A DNA stretch of 64,000 nucleotides from Patagioenas fasciata (taxonomy: Eukaryota; Chordata; Aves; Columbiformes; Columbidae). Below the pieces are notes generated by a model, which saw only the letters and a list, made by a program, of their open reading frames with translations, was not told the DNA's origin and searched no databases. Made by a program: the position numbers and the translations under genes. This document shows positions 54,401 to 59,284 of this stretch, in pieces. The stretch is from positions 46,951,501-47,015,500 of the forward strand of contig NC_092523.1 of the NCBI RefSeq assembly GCF_037038585.1, in the 5' to 3' direction. Position 1 is the stretch's first letter. Each line of letters starts with the position of its first letter.

Positions 54401-55224
54401 GAAATGCGAGAGGTGCACTTAGCCAAAACTCCTTTGACTCACCAGGAGTTTAAGAAAAAAACCAAACCTTACCAGGCATGAAGTTTTGAGTAACGAAGCT
54501 TAAATAACCAAAGCCTTGTTTTGTCAGGTAAAGAAATTATTCTCTTAAGGCTTTTGCTTTAGTTAATACACCCTAAGACCCAGCATCTCATACATTCATT
54601 CTATGCATCCTCTGAAACATTCCTTTAACTCAGAACTGGACCATGTTTCTTTTCAGTTACTGACAGACCAAAGACCAATTATCACTTAAGAATAATTTTT
54701 AAAGCTTTCTTAAAGGAGAATTTAAAATAAATAAATTAATTAAATCTCAAGTATTCTACCAGTATGTTTTGCCTGGGGCTTTCTGGATTTTATTTTCAGA
54801 AGTTAAAGGAAGTAACATGCTCCCCCTCCACTTGGAAGGCAATTTTTCAAGAAATGAACCACCAGCATGAAAAACTGATTTGACATCCAGGCAGAACCAC
54901 CTGAAATATACACAGAATGTATTATCATTTGCTACTCCCTTTTCCTCCTTCCTAGAACTATGCTGATTTTCATTTACAAAGCACTGTAAGGCAAGAAACA
55001 CAGTTTGAACTCTGTGGCAATTAATTTCTATTTCTCTTTCTTTCAGAGGGTGGCATGATCTTGGCTAATGCTCTTTACCCAAATATAGCCCACTAGAGTT
55101 GTTTGTCCCCACTTCGTTATTAATCAAAATAACAACAATTTAAGATACTCACTGCATTCCAAAATGCAGAACTGATGGGTGAAAATGTAAGGTCTTCCCA
55201 TTTGGAGGTACCTTTGCTGAGAAG
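7307..55224 (-). CDS. TMEM131L: TMEM131L, transmembrane protein 131-like (32 exons, 5' end outside window)
   Basis: Type I membrane protein of the TMEM131 family. Known for the family: TMEM131 binds procollagen through its PapD-like domain and TRAPPC8 through its tail. Human TMEM131L (KIAA0922) restrains Wnt signalling and thymocyte proliferation by lowering LRP6. Seen here: 32 exons with consistent splice phases encode 1534 full codons to the stop. The PapD-like N-terminal domain is at residues ~1-140. Lumenal N-glycosylation sequons occur in exons 3, 5, 8, 10, 14, 16, 18, 19 and 20. One membrane span is at ~802-819. A ~715-residue cytoplasmic tail ends in DSGYCGNV. Human TMEM131L is ~1609 residues, so roughly 80 N-terminal residues, including the signal peptide, are missing to the right. 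No frameshift or stop was found. Choice of TMEM131L over TMEM131 rests on exon-by-exon resemblance, especially the C-terminus. Regulation is not visible because the promoter is outside. Confidence 0.93.
7586..9075 (-). other. TMEM131L: TMEM131L intron 31 (window numbering)
   Basis: 1490 bp GT-AG intron. AT-rich, with an A-run near 8641-8658. No repeat family or embedded gene was recognised. Confidence 0.8.
9076..9218 (-). CDS. TMEM131L: TMEM131L window exon 31
   Basis: 143 bp, residues 1395-1442, starting with the split Glu codon and ending in phase 0 at ASYINST before a GTGAGT donor. It encodes a Pro/Asn/Trp-rich segment of the cytoplasmic tail ([17 protein letters not shown]). Confidence 0.93.
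9219..10059 (-). other. TMEM131L: TMEM131L intron 30
   Basis: 841 bp GT-AG intron. No recognisable element. Confidence 0.75.
10060..10148 (-). CDS. TMEM131L: TMEM131L window exon 30
   Basis: 89 bp, residues 1365-1394 ([14 protein letters not shown] start, acidic/aromatic). It is joined to the previous exon across the window's only GC-AG intron. The split Ser codon AG|C confirms that junction. Donor GTATGA. Confidence 0.93.
10149..11782 (-). other. TMEM131L: TMEM131L intron 29, GC-AG type
   Basis: 1634 bp intron whose donor is AACAG|GCAAGT (GC at 11781-11782 on the plus strand) and whose acceptor is GGGACAG. The reading frame across it (CACAACAG + CTTCATC, giving H-N-S-F-I) only works with this GC donor. 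It contains a 15 bp direct duplication at 10246-10275. Confidence 0.85.
10246..10275. repeat. 15 bp perfect tandem duplication
   Basis: The unit aaaaacacctgtaag occurs twice in a row in intron 29. Short replication-slippage repeat with no evident function. Confidence 0.8.
11783..11903 (-). CDS. TMEM131L: TMEM131L window exon 29
   Basis: 121 bp, residues 1325-1364, with the family motif [15 protein letters not shown] and IPCMIQE in the cytoplasmic tail. Acceptor TTTTTAG. The donor is the non-canonical GCAAGT. Confidence 0.93.
11904..13134 (-). other. TMEM131L: TMEM131L intron 28
   Basis: 1231 bp GT-AG intron. Open frames on the plus strand here look accidental. No repeat was recognised. Confidence 0.75.
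13135..13217 (-). CDS. TMEM131L: TMEM131L window exon 28
   Basis: 83 bp, residues 1297-1324 ([15 protein letters not shown]). Phases 1 and 1 agree with the neighbouring exons. Tail segment without a known domain. Confidence 0.9.
13218..14296 (-). other. TMEM131L: TMEM131L intron 27
   Basis: 1079 bp GT-AG intron, very AT-rich. Nothing recognised. Confidence 0.75.
14297..14375 (-). CDS. TMEM131L: TMEM131L window exon 27
   Basis: 79 bp, residues 1271-1296, reading [20 protein letters not shown], which resembles the human TMEM131L segment. It has split codons at both ends. Confidence 0.92.
14376..15276 (-). other. TMEM131L: TMEM131L intron 26
   Basis: 901 bp GT-AG intron. No recognisable element. 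Confidence 0.75.
15277..15462 (-). CDS. TMEM131L: TMEM131L window exon 26, Ser/Gly/Trp-rich block
   Basis: 186 bp, residues 1209-1270. Holds the low-complexity block [20 protein letters not shown] followed by [18 protein letters not shown], which is essentially unchanged from mammals and therefore under constraint despite its composition. It is rich in potential casein-kinase-type acidic serine sites (inference). Confidence 0.95.
15463..16341 (-). other. TMEM131L: TMEM131L intron 25
   Basis: 879 bp GT-AG intron. A short A-run lies next to the acceptor side of exon 26. Otherwise nothing recognised. Confidence 0.75.
16342..16499 (-). CDS. TMEM131L: TMEM131L window exon 25
   Basis: 158 bp, residues 1156-1208, including [19 protein letters not shown]. 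Hydrophilic tail segment. Acceptor GTATTAG, donor GTATGC. Confidence 0.92.
16500..18015 (-). other. TMEM131L: TMEM131L intron 24
   Basis: 1516 bp GT-AG intron. No recognisable element. Confidence 0.75.
18016..18140 (-). CDS. TMEM131L: TMEM131L window exon 24, lysine-rich
   Basis: 125 bp, residues 1115-1155, strongly basic ([13 protein letters not shown] and [10 protein letters not shown]). It aligns with the basic RKKKLQEK stretch of the mammalian tail. A nuclear-localisation-like composition is visible, but there is no evidence of use. Confidence 0.92.
18141..19397 (-). other. TMEM131L: TMEM131L intron 23
   Basis: 1257 bp GT-AG intron. Nothing recognised. Confidence 0.75.
19398..19549 (-). 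CDS. TMEM131L: TMEM131L window exon 23
   Basis: 152 bp, residues 1064-1114, reading [20 protein letters not shown] and [10 protein letters not shown]. Charged, disordered tail. Ends in phase 0 with donor GTTTGT. Confidence 0.92.
19550..21959 (-). other. TMEM131L: TMEM131L intron 22
   Basis: 2410 bp GT-AG intron. Its notable content is the long A-rich tract at 21361-21449. No other element was recognised. Confidence 0.75.
21361..21449 (+). repeat. A-rich tract with a run of 32 A
   Basis: An uninterrupted A32 at 21383-21414 is flanked by CAA/CAAA interruptions. It may be the tail of an old processed retroposon or a simple microsatellite. No body of a retroposed gene was recognised upstream of it. 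Confidence 0.8.
21960..22576 (-). CDS. TMEM131L: TMEM131L window exon 22 (large cytoplasmic exon)
   Basis: 617 bp, residues 858-1064, the largest exon. It contains the well-conserved [20 protein letters not shown] and KEDICTD segments and a run of Ser/Lys/Glu-rich disordered sequence ending EISRKNSG. The acceptor was set at CTCCAG so that AA|A completes the split Lys codon. Using the AG two bases further on would break the frame. Confidence 0.95.
22577..23152 (-). other. TMEM131L: TMEM131L intron 21
   Basis: 576 bp GT-AG intron. Nothing recognised. Confidence 0.75.
23153..23302 (-). CDS. TMEM131L: TMEM131L window exon 21, second half of the membrane span
   Basis: 150 bp, residues 808-857. 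Encodes [18 protein letters not shown], which completes the single transmembrane helix begun in the previous exon. It then gives a basic stop-transfer stretch (KSRQRP) and a Ser/Gln-rich juxtamembrane segment. Confidence 0.95.
23303..24895 (-). other. TMEM131L: TMEM131L intron 20
   Basis: 1593 bp GT-AG intron. A 72-codon plus-strand ORF at 24567-24785 was noted but not recognised. Confidence 0.75.
24896..25081 (-). CDS. TMEM131L: TMEM131L window exon 20, juxtamembrane lumenal region
   Basis: 186 bp, residues 746-807, reading [39 protein letters not shown] and WRLTVLFV. It holds the last lumenal sequon (NVT) and the start of the membrane helix. The donor used is GTAAG|GTAATG, since AG|C completes the Ser codon of exon 21. 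A second GT lies 5 nt upstream. Confidence 0.95.
25082..26083 (-). other. TMEM131L: TMEM131L intron 19
   Basis: 1002 bp GT-AG intron. Nothing recognised. Confidence 0.75.
26084..26270 (-). CDS. TMEM131L: TMEM131L window exon 19
   Basis: 187 bp, residues 684-746, reading [16 protein letters not shown] and [14 protein letters not shown] with sequon NSS. The pattern of beta strands and 'ENIGPLPI' is typical of the Ig-like/ASH-type folds predicted for the lumenal part of this family. Confidence 0.95.
26271..26593 (-). other. TMEM131L: TMEM131L intron 18
   Basis: 323 bp GT-AG intron. Nothing recognised. Confidence 0.75.
26594..26736 (-). CDS. TMEM131L: TMEM131L window exon 18, conserved [13 protein letters not shown] core
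   Basis: 143 bp, residues 636-684, reading [20 protein letters not shown] then [20 protein letters not shown]. This is the most conserved stretch of the TMEM131 family and a strong identifier. Contains sequon NLT. Confidence 0.97.
26737..27345 (-). other. TMEM131L: TMEM131L intron 17
   Basis: 609 bp GT-AG intron. Nothing recognised. Confidence 0.75.
27346..27488 (-). CDS. TMEM131L: TMEM131L window exon 17
   Basis: 143 bp, residues 589-636, reading [20 protein letters not shown] and [11 protein letters not shown]. Matches the QPLEMKRVGVVFTP block of mammalian TMEM131L. Lumenal. Confidence 0.95.
29344..31622 (-). mobile_element. CR1 LINE retrotransposon, 5'-truncated, reverse transcriptase broken
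   Basis: Non-LTR retrotransposon of the CR1 family. The minus strand encodes, in order, the linker upstream of the polymerase ([10 protein letters not shown] start), the reverse transcriptase with [23 protein letters not shown] and the catalytic FADD, and the C-terminal region ending EMFLCNLT. The 3' end carries the CR1-type short repeat (two ATACTGTGA-like units) and no poly(A). The endonuclease and ORF1 are absent, as usual for 5'-truncated CR1. The frame is broken at least three times: a GGAT duplication at 30877-30884, an in-frame TGA at 30380-30382, and an indel near 30141-30155. The copy is therefore inactive. Confidence 0.95.
29428..31622 (-). pseudogene. CR1 ORF2 remnant (reverse transcriptase, no endonuclease)
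   Basis: Coding remnant inside the CR1 copy. The blocks 30873-31622, 30380-30868, 30128-30379 and 29428-30150 give successive parts of one polyprotein in shifted frames. The catalytic Asp pair is still present in the FADD motif, but no intact frame joins the parts. It belongs to the LINE, not to TMEM131L. Confidence 0.9.
31873..31945 (-). CDS. TMEM131L: TMEM131L window exon 16
   Basis: 73 bp, residues 564-588, reading [20 protein letters not shown] with sequon NFT. The split Trp codon TG|G joins it to exon 15. Phase 0 at the GTAAGA donor. Confidence 0.94.
31946..33610 (-). other. TMEM131L: TMEM131L intron 15
   Basis: 1665 bp GT-AG intron containing a 32 bp tandem duplication (32122-32176) and an AT/CA dinucleotide-rich patch near 32740-32795. 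No gene. Confidence 0.75.
32122..32176. repeat. 32 bp tandem duplication, about 1.7 copies
   Basis: The unit begins catttcaacagaatacacta and is repeated with a 32 bp period. The second copy stops after 23 bp. Within each unit, 'caacagaataca' also recurs, so it is a nested slippage repeat in an intron. Confidence 0.85.
33611..33720 (-). CDS. TMEM131L: TMEM131L window exon 15
   Basis: 110 bp, residues 528-564, reading [20 protein letters not shown]. Aligns with the [20 protein letters not shown] block of mammalian TMEM131L. Acceptor GTTTAG, donor GTAATG. Confidence 0.95.
33721..34720 (-). other. TMEM131L: TMEM131L intron 14
   Basis: 1000 bp GT-AG intron. Nothing recognised. Confidence 0.75.
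34721..34859 (-). CDS. TMEM131L: TMEM131L window exon 14
   Basis: 139 bp, residues 481-527, reading [20 protein letters not shown] and [11 protein letters not shown]. The [20 protein letters not shown] block is diagnostic for TMEM131L. Contains sequon NFS. Confidence 0.95.
34860..35600 (-). other. TMEM131L: TMEM131L intron 13
   Basis: 741 bp GT-AG intron. Nothing recognised. Confidence 0.75.
35601..35718 (-). CDS. TMEM131L: TMEM131L window exon 13
   Basis: 118 bp, residues 442-481, reading [20 protein letters not shown] and [12 protein letters not shown]. The start was chosen at TTTTAG|CA because the incoming phase needs two bases. The nearer TTGGCAG acceptor would not keep frame. Confidence 0.94.
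35719..37534 (-). other. TMEM131L: TMEM131L intron 12
   Basis: 1816 bp GT-AG intron. Nothing recognised. Confidence 0.75.
37535..37604 (-). CDS. TMEM131L: TMEM131L window exon 12
   Basis: 70 bp, residues 419-442, reading [20 protein letters not shown]. Matches the GFEVIAHCGMHYFMGKS segment of the mammalian protein. Confidence 0.94.
37605..37906 (-). other. TMEM131L: TMEM131L intron 11
   Basis: 302 bp GT-AG intron, the shortest in the window. Nothing recognised. Confidence 0.75.
37907..38077 (-). CDS. TMEM131L: TMEM131L window exon 11
   Basis: 171 bp, exactly 57 codons (residues 362-418), phase 0 at both ends. Reads [20 protein letters not shown] and [11 protein letters not shown]. Because it is symmetric, skipping it would keep frame. 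Confidence 0.95.
38078..38732 (-). other. TMEM131L: TMEM131L intron 10
   Basis: 655 bp GT-AG intron. Nothing recognised. Confidence 0.75.
38733..38886 (-). CDS. TMEM131L: TMEM131L window exon 10
   Basis: 154 bp, residues 310-361, reading [20 protein letters not shown] and [15 protein letters not shown]. Contains sequon NTS. Lumenal Ig-like region. Confidence 0.95.
38887..39536 (-). other. TMEM131L: TMEM131L intron 9
   Basis: 650 bp GT-AG intron. Nothing recognised. Confidence 0.75.
39537..39642 (-). CDS. TMEM131L: TMEM131L window exon 9
   Basis: 106 bp, residues 275-310, reading [20 protein letters not shown] and [14 protein letters not shown]. Less conserved, but framed by matching cysteines and the TLKACL motif. 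Confidence 0.9.
39643..40579 (-). other. TMEM131L: TMEM131L intron 8
   Basis: 937 bp GT-AG intron. Nothing recognised. Confidence 0.75.
40580..40688 (-). CDS. TMEM131L: TMEM131L window exon 8
   Basis: 109 bp, residues 239-275, reading [20 protein letters not shown] and [13 protein letters not shown] with sequon NFT. Confidence 0.95.
40689..41052 (-). other. TMEM131L: TMEM131L intron 7
   Basis: 364 bp GT-AG intron. Nothing recognised. Confidence 0.75.
41053..41111 (-). CDS. TMEM131L: TMEM131L window exon 7 (59 bp)
   Basis: Small exon, residues 219-238, reading [19 protein letters not shown], matching DSAVNMYILHSGNSLIWIQ. It is too short for ORF scans and was found by frame and splice sites (GGCAG acceptor, GTAATC donor). 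Confidence 0.93.
41112..43330 (-). other. TMEM131L: TMEM131L intron 6
   Basis: 2219 bp GT-AG intron. Nothing recognised. Confidence 0.75.
43331..43484 (-). CDS. TMEM131L: TMEM131L window exon 6
   Basis: 154 bp, residues 168-219, reading [20 protein letters not shown] and [19 protein letters not shown]. Corresponds to the MSIMVTMEN...LDHLSIVYVATDE stretch of mammals. Confidence 0.94.
43485..45249 (-). other. TMEM131L: TMEM131L intron 5
   Basis: 1765 bp GT-AG intron. A GC-richer patch at about 44220-44900 stands out from the AT-rich surroundings, but no element was recognised in it. Confidence 0.7.
45250..45327 (-). CDS. TMEM131L: TMEM131L window exon 5 (78 bp)
   Basis: 26 codons, residues 142-167, phase 0 at both ends, reading [20 protein letters not shown]. 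Matches AETTNTSLLQVQLECSL. Contains sequon NAS. Symmetric exon. Confidence 0.94.
45328..50277 (-). other. TMEM131L: TMEM131L intron 4, the largest in the window
   Basis: 4950 bp intron. Contains GC-richer stretches around 48140-48760 and scattered A-runs. No transposon or gene was recognised. Confidence 0.7.
50278..50388 (-). CDS. TMEM131L: TMEM131L window exon 4
   Basis: 111 bp, 37 codons (residues 105-141), reading [20 protein letters not shown] and [17 protein letters not shown]. The length equals the mammalian exon codon for codon. The donor chosen is CTG|GTACAG. A stronger-looking CAG|GTGTCA lies 15 nt upstream in the same phase. Confidence 0.9.
50389..52341 (-). other. TMEM131L: TMEM131L intron 3
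   Basis: 1953 bp GT-AG intron with a short tctatcta-type microsatellite near 51080-51102. Nothing else recognised. Confidence 0.75.
52342..52458 (-). CDS. TMEM131L: TMEM131L window exon 3, PapD-like domain
   Basis: 117 bp, 39 codons (residues 66-104), reading [20 protein letters not shown] and [19 protein letters not shown]. The FLPTEEG...LFINTS signature defines the TMEM131 PapD-like domain. Contains sequon NTS. Symmetric exon. Confidence 0.97.
53019..53023. repeat. Left target-site duplication TAGTC of the solo LTR
   Basis: TAGTC directly precedes the LTR's TGTCCTGG terminus and is repeated exactly after its ...CGACA terminus at 53680-53684. A 5 bp duplication is typical of ERVL-type and some other retroviral integrases. 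Confidence 0.9.
53024..53679 (+). mobile_element. Solo LTR of an endogenous retrovirus, 656 bp
   Basis: Begins TGTCCTGG and ends CTCGACA, giving the TGTC...GACA inverted ends of a retroviral LTR. It is flanked by a perfect TAGTC duplication. A TATAAAAG box at 53261-53268 and an AGTAAA possible poly(A) signal at 53502-53507 set the orientation as plus, antisense to TMEM131L. No internal viral genes remain, so recombination between two LTRs removed the provirus. The 5 bp duplication and end sequence suggest an ERVL-like (class III) element. That assignment is inference. Confidence 0.92.
53261..53268 (+). promoter_or_regulatory. LTR TATA box
   Basis: TATAAAAG, 237 bp into the LTR, a plausible U3 promoter element. 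Activity is unknown. Confidence 0.6.
53680..53684. repeat. Right target-site duplication TAGTC of the solo LTR
   Basis: Exact copy of 53019-53023 immediately after the LTR end. Confidence 0.9.
54093..54216 (-). CDS. TMEM131L: TMEM131L window exon 2, PapD-like domain
   Basis: 124 bp, residues 24-65, reading [20 protein letters not shown] and [12 protein letters not shown]. Matches AKILHAYNPSRDSEVVVNSVF of mammals. Phase 0 at donor GTGAGT. Confidence 0.96.
54217..55152 (-). other. TMEM131L: TMEM131L intron 1 of the window
   Basis: 936 bp GT-AG intron. Nothing recognised. Confidence 0.75.
55153..55224 (-). CDS. TMEM131L: TMEM131L window exon 1 (probably gene exon 3)
   Basis: 72 bp, residues 1-24, reading [20 protein letters not shown] and FGMQ. 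Corresponds to FSGKGLHFQPSVLDFGIQ near residue 85-105 of human TMEM131L. It enters with one carried base, so at least one more coding exon lies upstream. Confidence 0.93.
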
Positions 55225-56410
55225 CTGGAAAAAAAAGGAAAAGAAGCCACAATTAATATTTAGTGGGCATGACACTACACAGTACAGTGGAAGAACATAA
55301 GTTACAGCCTCTGACTCTTTATAGTCTAAACACACTCGACTTAGAAATCTTTTCATACATTTCTCTTGCTACCATAAGATCAACCTTTTAAGGTTTCCAT
55401 ACAATGGCACATGCTGCAAAGCTCATGGCAATCAAAGTGCAGCTTGAGAAGTATCCCATTTTAGAAGCAATGCTGTCTTGGACAACCTCCCTTCTGTGCA
55501 CGTATCTCCTCAGTTGTGCTGATACAGCTCTTTGTGGGGCTGCACAGTGAACTACAGGAGGAAAAACACCTTGAATGTCCCAGGGAATGAAAACTATGTC
55601 AGCACAGAGCAGATCCCCAGTCTTGTCCATTCAAAATTCACATGGGCACTGGTATGAGCACACCTGAGAGCTGCAGAGGTAATGGAGTAAACAGCAGCTC
55701 GTGCAAAAGCCAACATCAAAAGAAGTGCTTGCCTAGCTGTGGCTTTAATGCAAAAGCCAACTCATTTCTTGTATGCAAAAGAGAATAAGAAATAATGTGA
55801 AACACACACATCATCATCTTCCCTTTGCCCCAGGAAAATTCAAAATAAAGTTCCCATCAGTTCTAGCACATTTTTGACTTGCTTCAATGTGAGTCGATGC
55901 CCTATAACACAGAAATCCCAGTATATCTTCACCACTTTCTCAATTAAAACTTGTCTTCCACAAGTCTGAACAATCACAGCAGTAAAAAACAAGCCCAGCA
56001 CTTGTTCATGACATCTATGTCCCCAGTGCTATGCTCTTAAAAACTTCCCCAGAAGCAGTCTGCATGTTGCATAGTCAGAACAAGTTTCATCTTTACTGGA
56101 TGATGCTAATAAGCATCCTAGGAAAGATGAATCTGAGAAGGGAAGGATGGACTGTGGTCTCATTAGTTATCCAGCTGGTTTGTCTAATGTGTGGTAGTGC
56201 AGTTAATTGGTTCCCAATTTAAAAATGTAGTTGTGTAACATTACACCTTTAATATATTAAAGTACCTACATAATTCTGTTGTTATATTCCAAACCAAGAG
56301 AGACATAATAATTTATTACTAGTAAGGAAAAATCAGGTGTATTATTATTAAAACATTTCTCACAGAAAGGAGCAAACTCTCTTGCTGCTGTAGCAGGAGG
56401 AATGCAATAT
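55225..56410. other. TMEM131L: TMEM131L upstream intron, first part
   Basis: AT-rich sequence on the 5' side of window exon 1. I looked for the missing N-terminal exons (a signal peptide, or an ELWQAEEGE-like segment) and saw none. Confidence 0.6.
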
Positions 56411-57170
56411 ATCACAGTATCACAGTATGTTTGGGATTGGAAAGGACCTCAGAAGATCATCTAGTCCAATCCCCCTGCCAGAGCAGGTACGCCTAGGTGA
56501 GGTTGCACAGGAACATGTTCAGGTGGGTTTTGAATGTCTCCAGGGAAGGAGACTCCACAACTTCCCTGGGCAGCCTGTTCCAGTGCTCCGTCACCTTCAC
56601 TGAGAAGTCGGTTTTTTTCAAATTTAAGTGGAACCTCTTGTGTTCCAGCTTGATCCCATTACCCCTTGTCCTATCATTGTTTGCCACTGAGAAGAGCCTG
56701 GCTCCATCCTCATGGCACTCACCCTTTATATATTTATAAACATTAATAAGGTCACCCCTCAGTCTCCTCTTCTCCAAAATAAAGAGACCCAGCTTCCTCA
56801 GCCTTTCTTCATAAGGGAGGTGCCCCACTCCCTTAATCATCTTTGTTGTCCTATGCTGGACTCTCTCCAGCAGTTCTCTGTCCTTCTGGAACTAAGGGAC
56901 CCAGAACTGGACACAATATTCCAGATGGGGTCTCACCAGGGCGGAAGAGAGGGGAAGGAGAACCTCTCTCGATCTACTAACCATCCCCCTTGTAATACAC
57001 CCAAGGATGCCACTGGCCTTCCTGGCCACAAGGGCACAGTTCTGGCTCATGGTCATCCTGTTGTCCACCAGGACCCCCAGGTCCCTTTCCCCTACACTGC
57101 TCTCTAATATGTAATTTCCCAACCTATACTGGAACCTGGGGTTGTTCCTGCCCAGATGCAGGACTCTACA
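56411..57170 (-). mobile_element. CR1 LINE 3' fragment, 0.76 kb, same subfamily as the larger copy
   Basis: Closely matches the 3' third of the CR1 at 29344-31622, including the two ATACTGTGA-like terminal repeats and the same C-terminal reading frame ending FLCNLT. It is 5'-truncated at about 57170, where similarity stops abruptly after 'ggactctaca'. The frame has an in-frame TAG at about 56894-56896 in place of a Gln codon. Sense is minus, the same as TMEM131L. Dead on arrival, as most CR1 insertions are. Confidence 0.95.
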
Positions 57171-59257
57171 TTCCTGGGGAACTGCTAGAAAATAACATGA
57201 TGCAGAACTACAAAGTCCAGGTGAATGACGGTGTCCTTTTAACCACTCTGCTCTGCCCTGGCCAGCTCTTGCTCCATTTCTAGAAAAAACACAGCAACAA
57301 GCATCTTCTTTCCTTTCCAAAAGTCATCCTCAGAGACACACCCAGCAGGCAAGTCTGAGTAACGTTGTTGTGAACACACACAAATTAAAGTTACTATTTC
57401 AGTAAAAACATTTGGGGGAAGGCACATTTCCCAAGTGTCCTCAGATTCCTTTCTCACATGCACACACATATATAGCAAAATAAAAGTTAAGACACTACAG
57501 TATCACCCTGAACCCCATCACCGCTTAAGTTTCTAATATCTTACAGGTACTGCTTGAAATACATTTTCCCACCAGAAAAACCTTTGCTAAGAAGGACAAG
57601 AAGCTGAGTGCTCCTCTGTGCCAATTTGTGTAATTGGCAGCAGCTCTCCAAGACTTACTAATCTTCCGTCTGGGGAGTTCTAGAAGCATCAGCTCTTTCA
57701 CTCTCAACCCGCACTCTCTGCAACAGGTACTCAATGCACCGACTGGATGCAAACCCAGCTGTGGATGTAGGAGACTGTTTCATTTGGTTTGGGTGAACAA
57801 GGCCATGCTGTAGCACTGGTTCTTAAAAGTACACTATATTACTGTTTAGTCAACAATCATGTCCAACGCTCTGCTCACCAGAAAATGGGAAAAGCCCAAT
57901 GAAGAGCAGCAGCAGCAGGATCCCAGGCCTGACATCCCACTCCTTCTGGAGAAGGCAGCCTGGATGTGGGACAGCTGAAGCTAAGCCTCAGCTGATGAAC
58001 TCTGCAGGTTCCAACTCCTGAGCATGGAGGTGACTTTCAGAGCATCCCTGCACACTGCTCCCCAGCAGCCCCAGGAACGGGTCCATGGTTACAAGACATC
58101 CAGCTTCTGCTCTGCACCCCACAAAAGCCGCCAAATTGCTCCAAGCCCCAGCCAGGCCCCAAAAGCGGAACATCCACATTTCTACAGTGCTTTGCTCATA
58201 ACCCTGCCCGCTGCCTCACTCCAGGGCATCTGCACCGCTGATCAGCAGCCCCAAAGCCCCAAACCTGAGAGCTGAGCTTATTCAACTGCAGGACTAGTGG
58301 AAAAAGAAATCCACCACCATTTAGGGTTTCTTCTTCCCCCAAAGGAGAAGACAACAGGTTGGACTAGCAGGAATGAGCAGGGGATCATTCTGCCCATTGC
58401 ACCTGAACAACTGGGATGCATTTTAAAGCCCATCACTATAGAGAGAAAGGGACTGGCCCATCTATTAATGGATTAGAAGTGTAATTCTCCAATGTGTTAC
58501 CACAAGTTTCAAAGCCAGCTGGAAGCTGGCAGAACATCCTTCTGTATCCTCACTCTCCAAACACAACTCAATATATTCAGATTTCTGCAGGGGACCTGAC
58601 AGGGAAATAAATGTCAAAGGCAATTTATTGAGACATGTAAATGTTCAAGATACTTTTTAAAAGAAAACATTTACTTTTTGGATTTCTTCTTTAAACTCAG
58701 CTTAATAATGGATTCACCTCAAATTATGCCAAAAACTTCTCTTTGACTTCAGACATGTCCAAAAAAGCATGCAGGTCATTTCATGAGAATGTTACAGGCC
58801 TGGGAAATACGCACAAATATTAGACGAGGAATGGAAGTCTTGAAACAACAAAAGTGGAGAAACAGCTCTCTTCATAATTGAAAATGCCTGGTTTCCAACT
58901 ATTCTTTAATTGCTTTTAAAATCAGTTAACATCGCATTAAACATACCATTGAACAAAGCCAGACTCCACATTCAATGGCATCTCTGCTTTTTCAGCCAGA
59001 CCAGTCGCACATCTAGTTCTGAGTGTTAAGCTTCCATACAGCAGGTCAATTCCAGCATTTCAGGGGACATTTTTAAGCACAAGTGAACTGGAGGGAAATG
59101 GGAGAAATAAATAGAAGGGGGAAGGGAGATCCTGGCATCTACTTTAAACACTTAGCGGTAGTTTAACTTGTCCCATTATCACTTGCCAGCCCAACAATTC
59201 CTCTCCATCCTCACAATTTATTTCAAATGCTGGCACCCTGGACCATTCATCTCCAGG

Positions 59258-59284
59258 AAAAAAAAAAAAAAAAAAAAAAAAAAA
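59258..59284 (+). repeat. A27 homopolymer
   Basis: Uninterrupted run of 27 A. Could be a retroposon tail or simple repeat. No retroposed body was recognised beside it. Confidence 0.85.
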
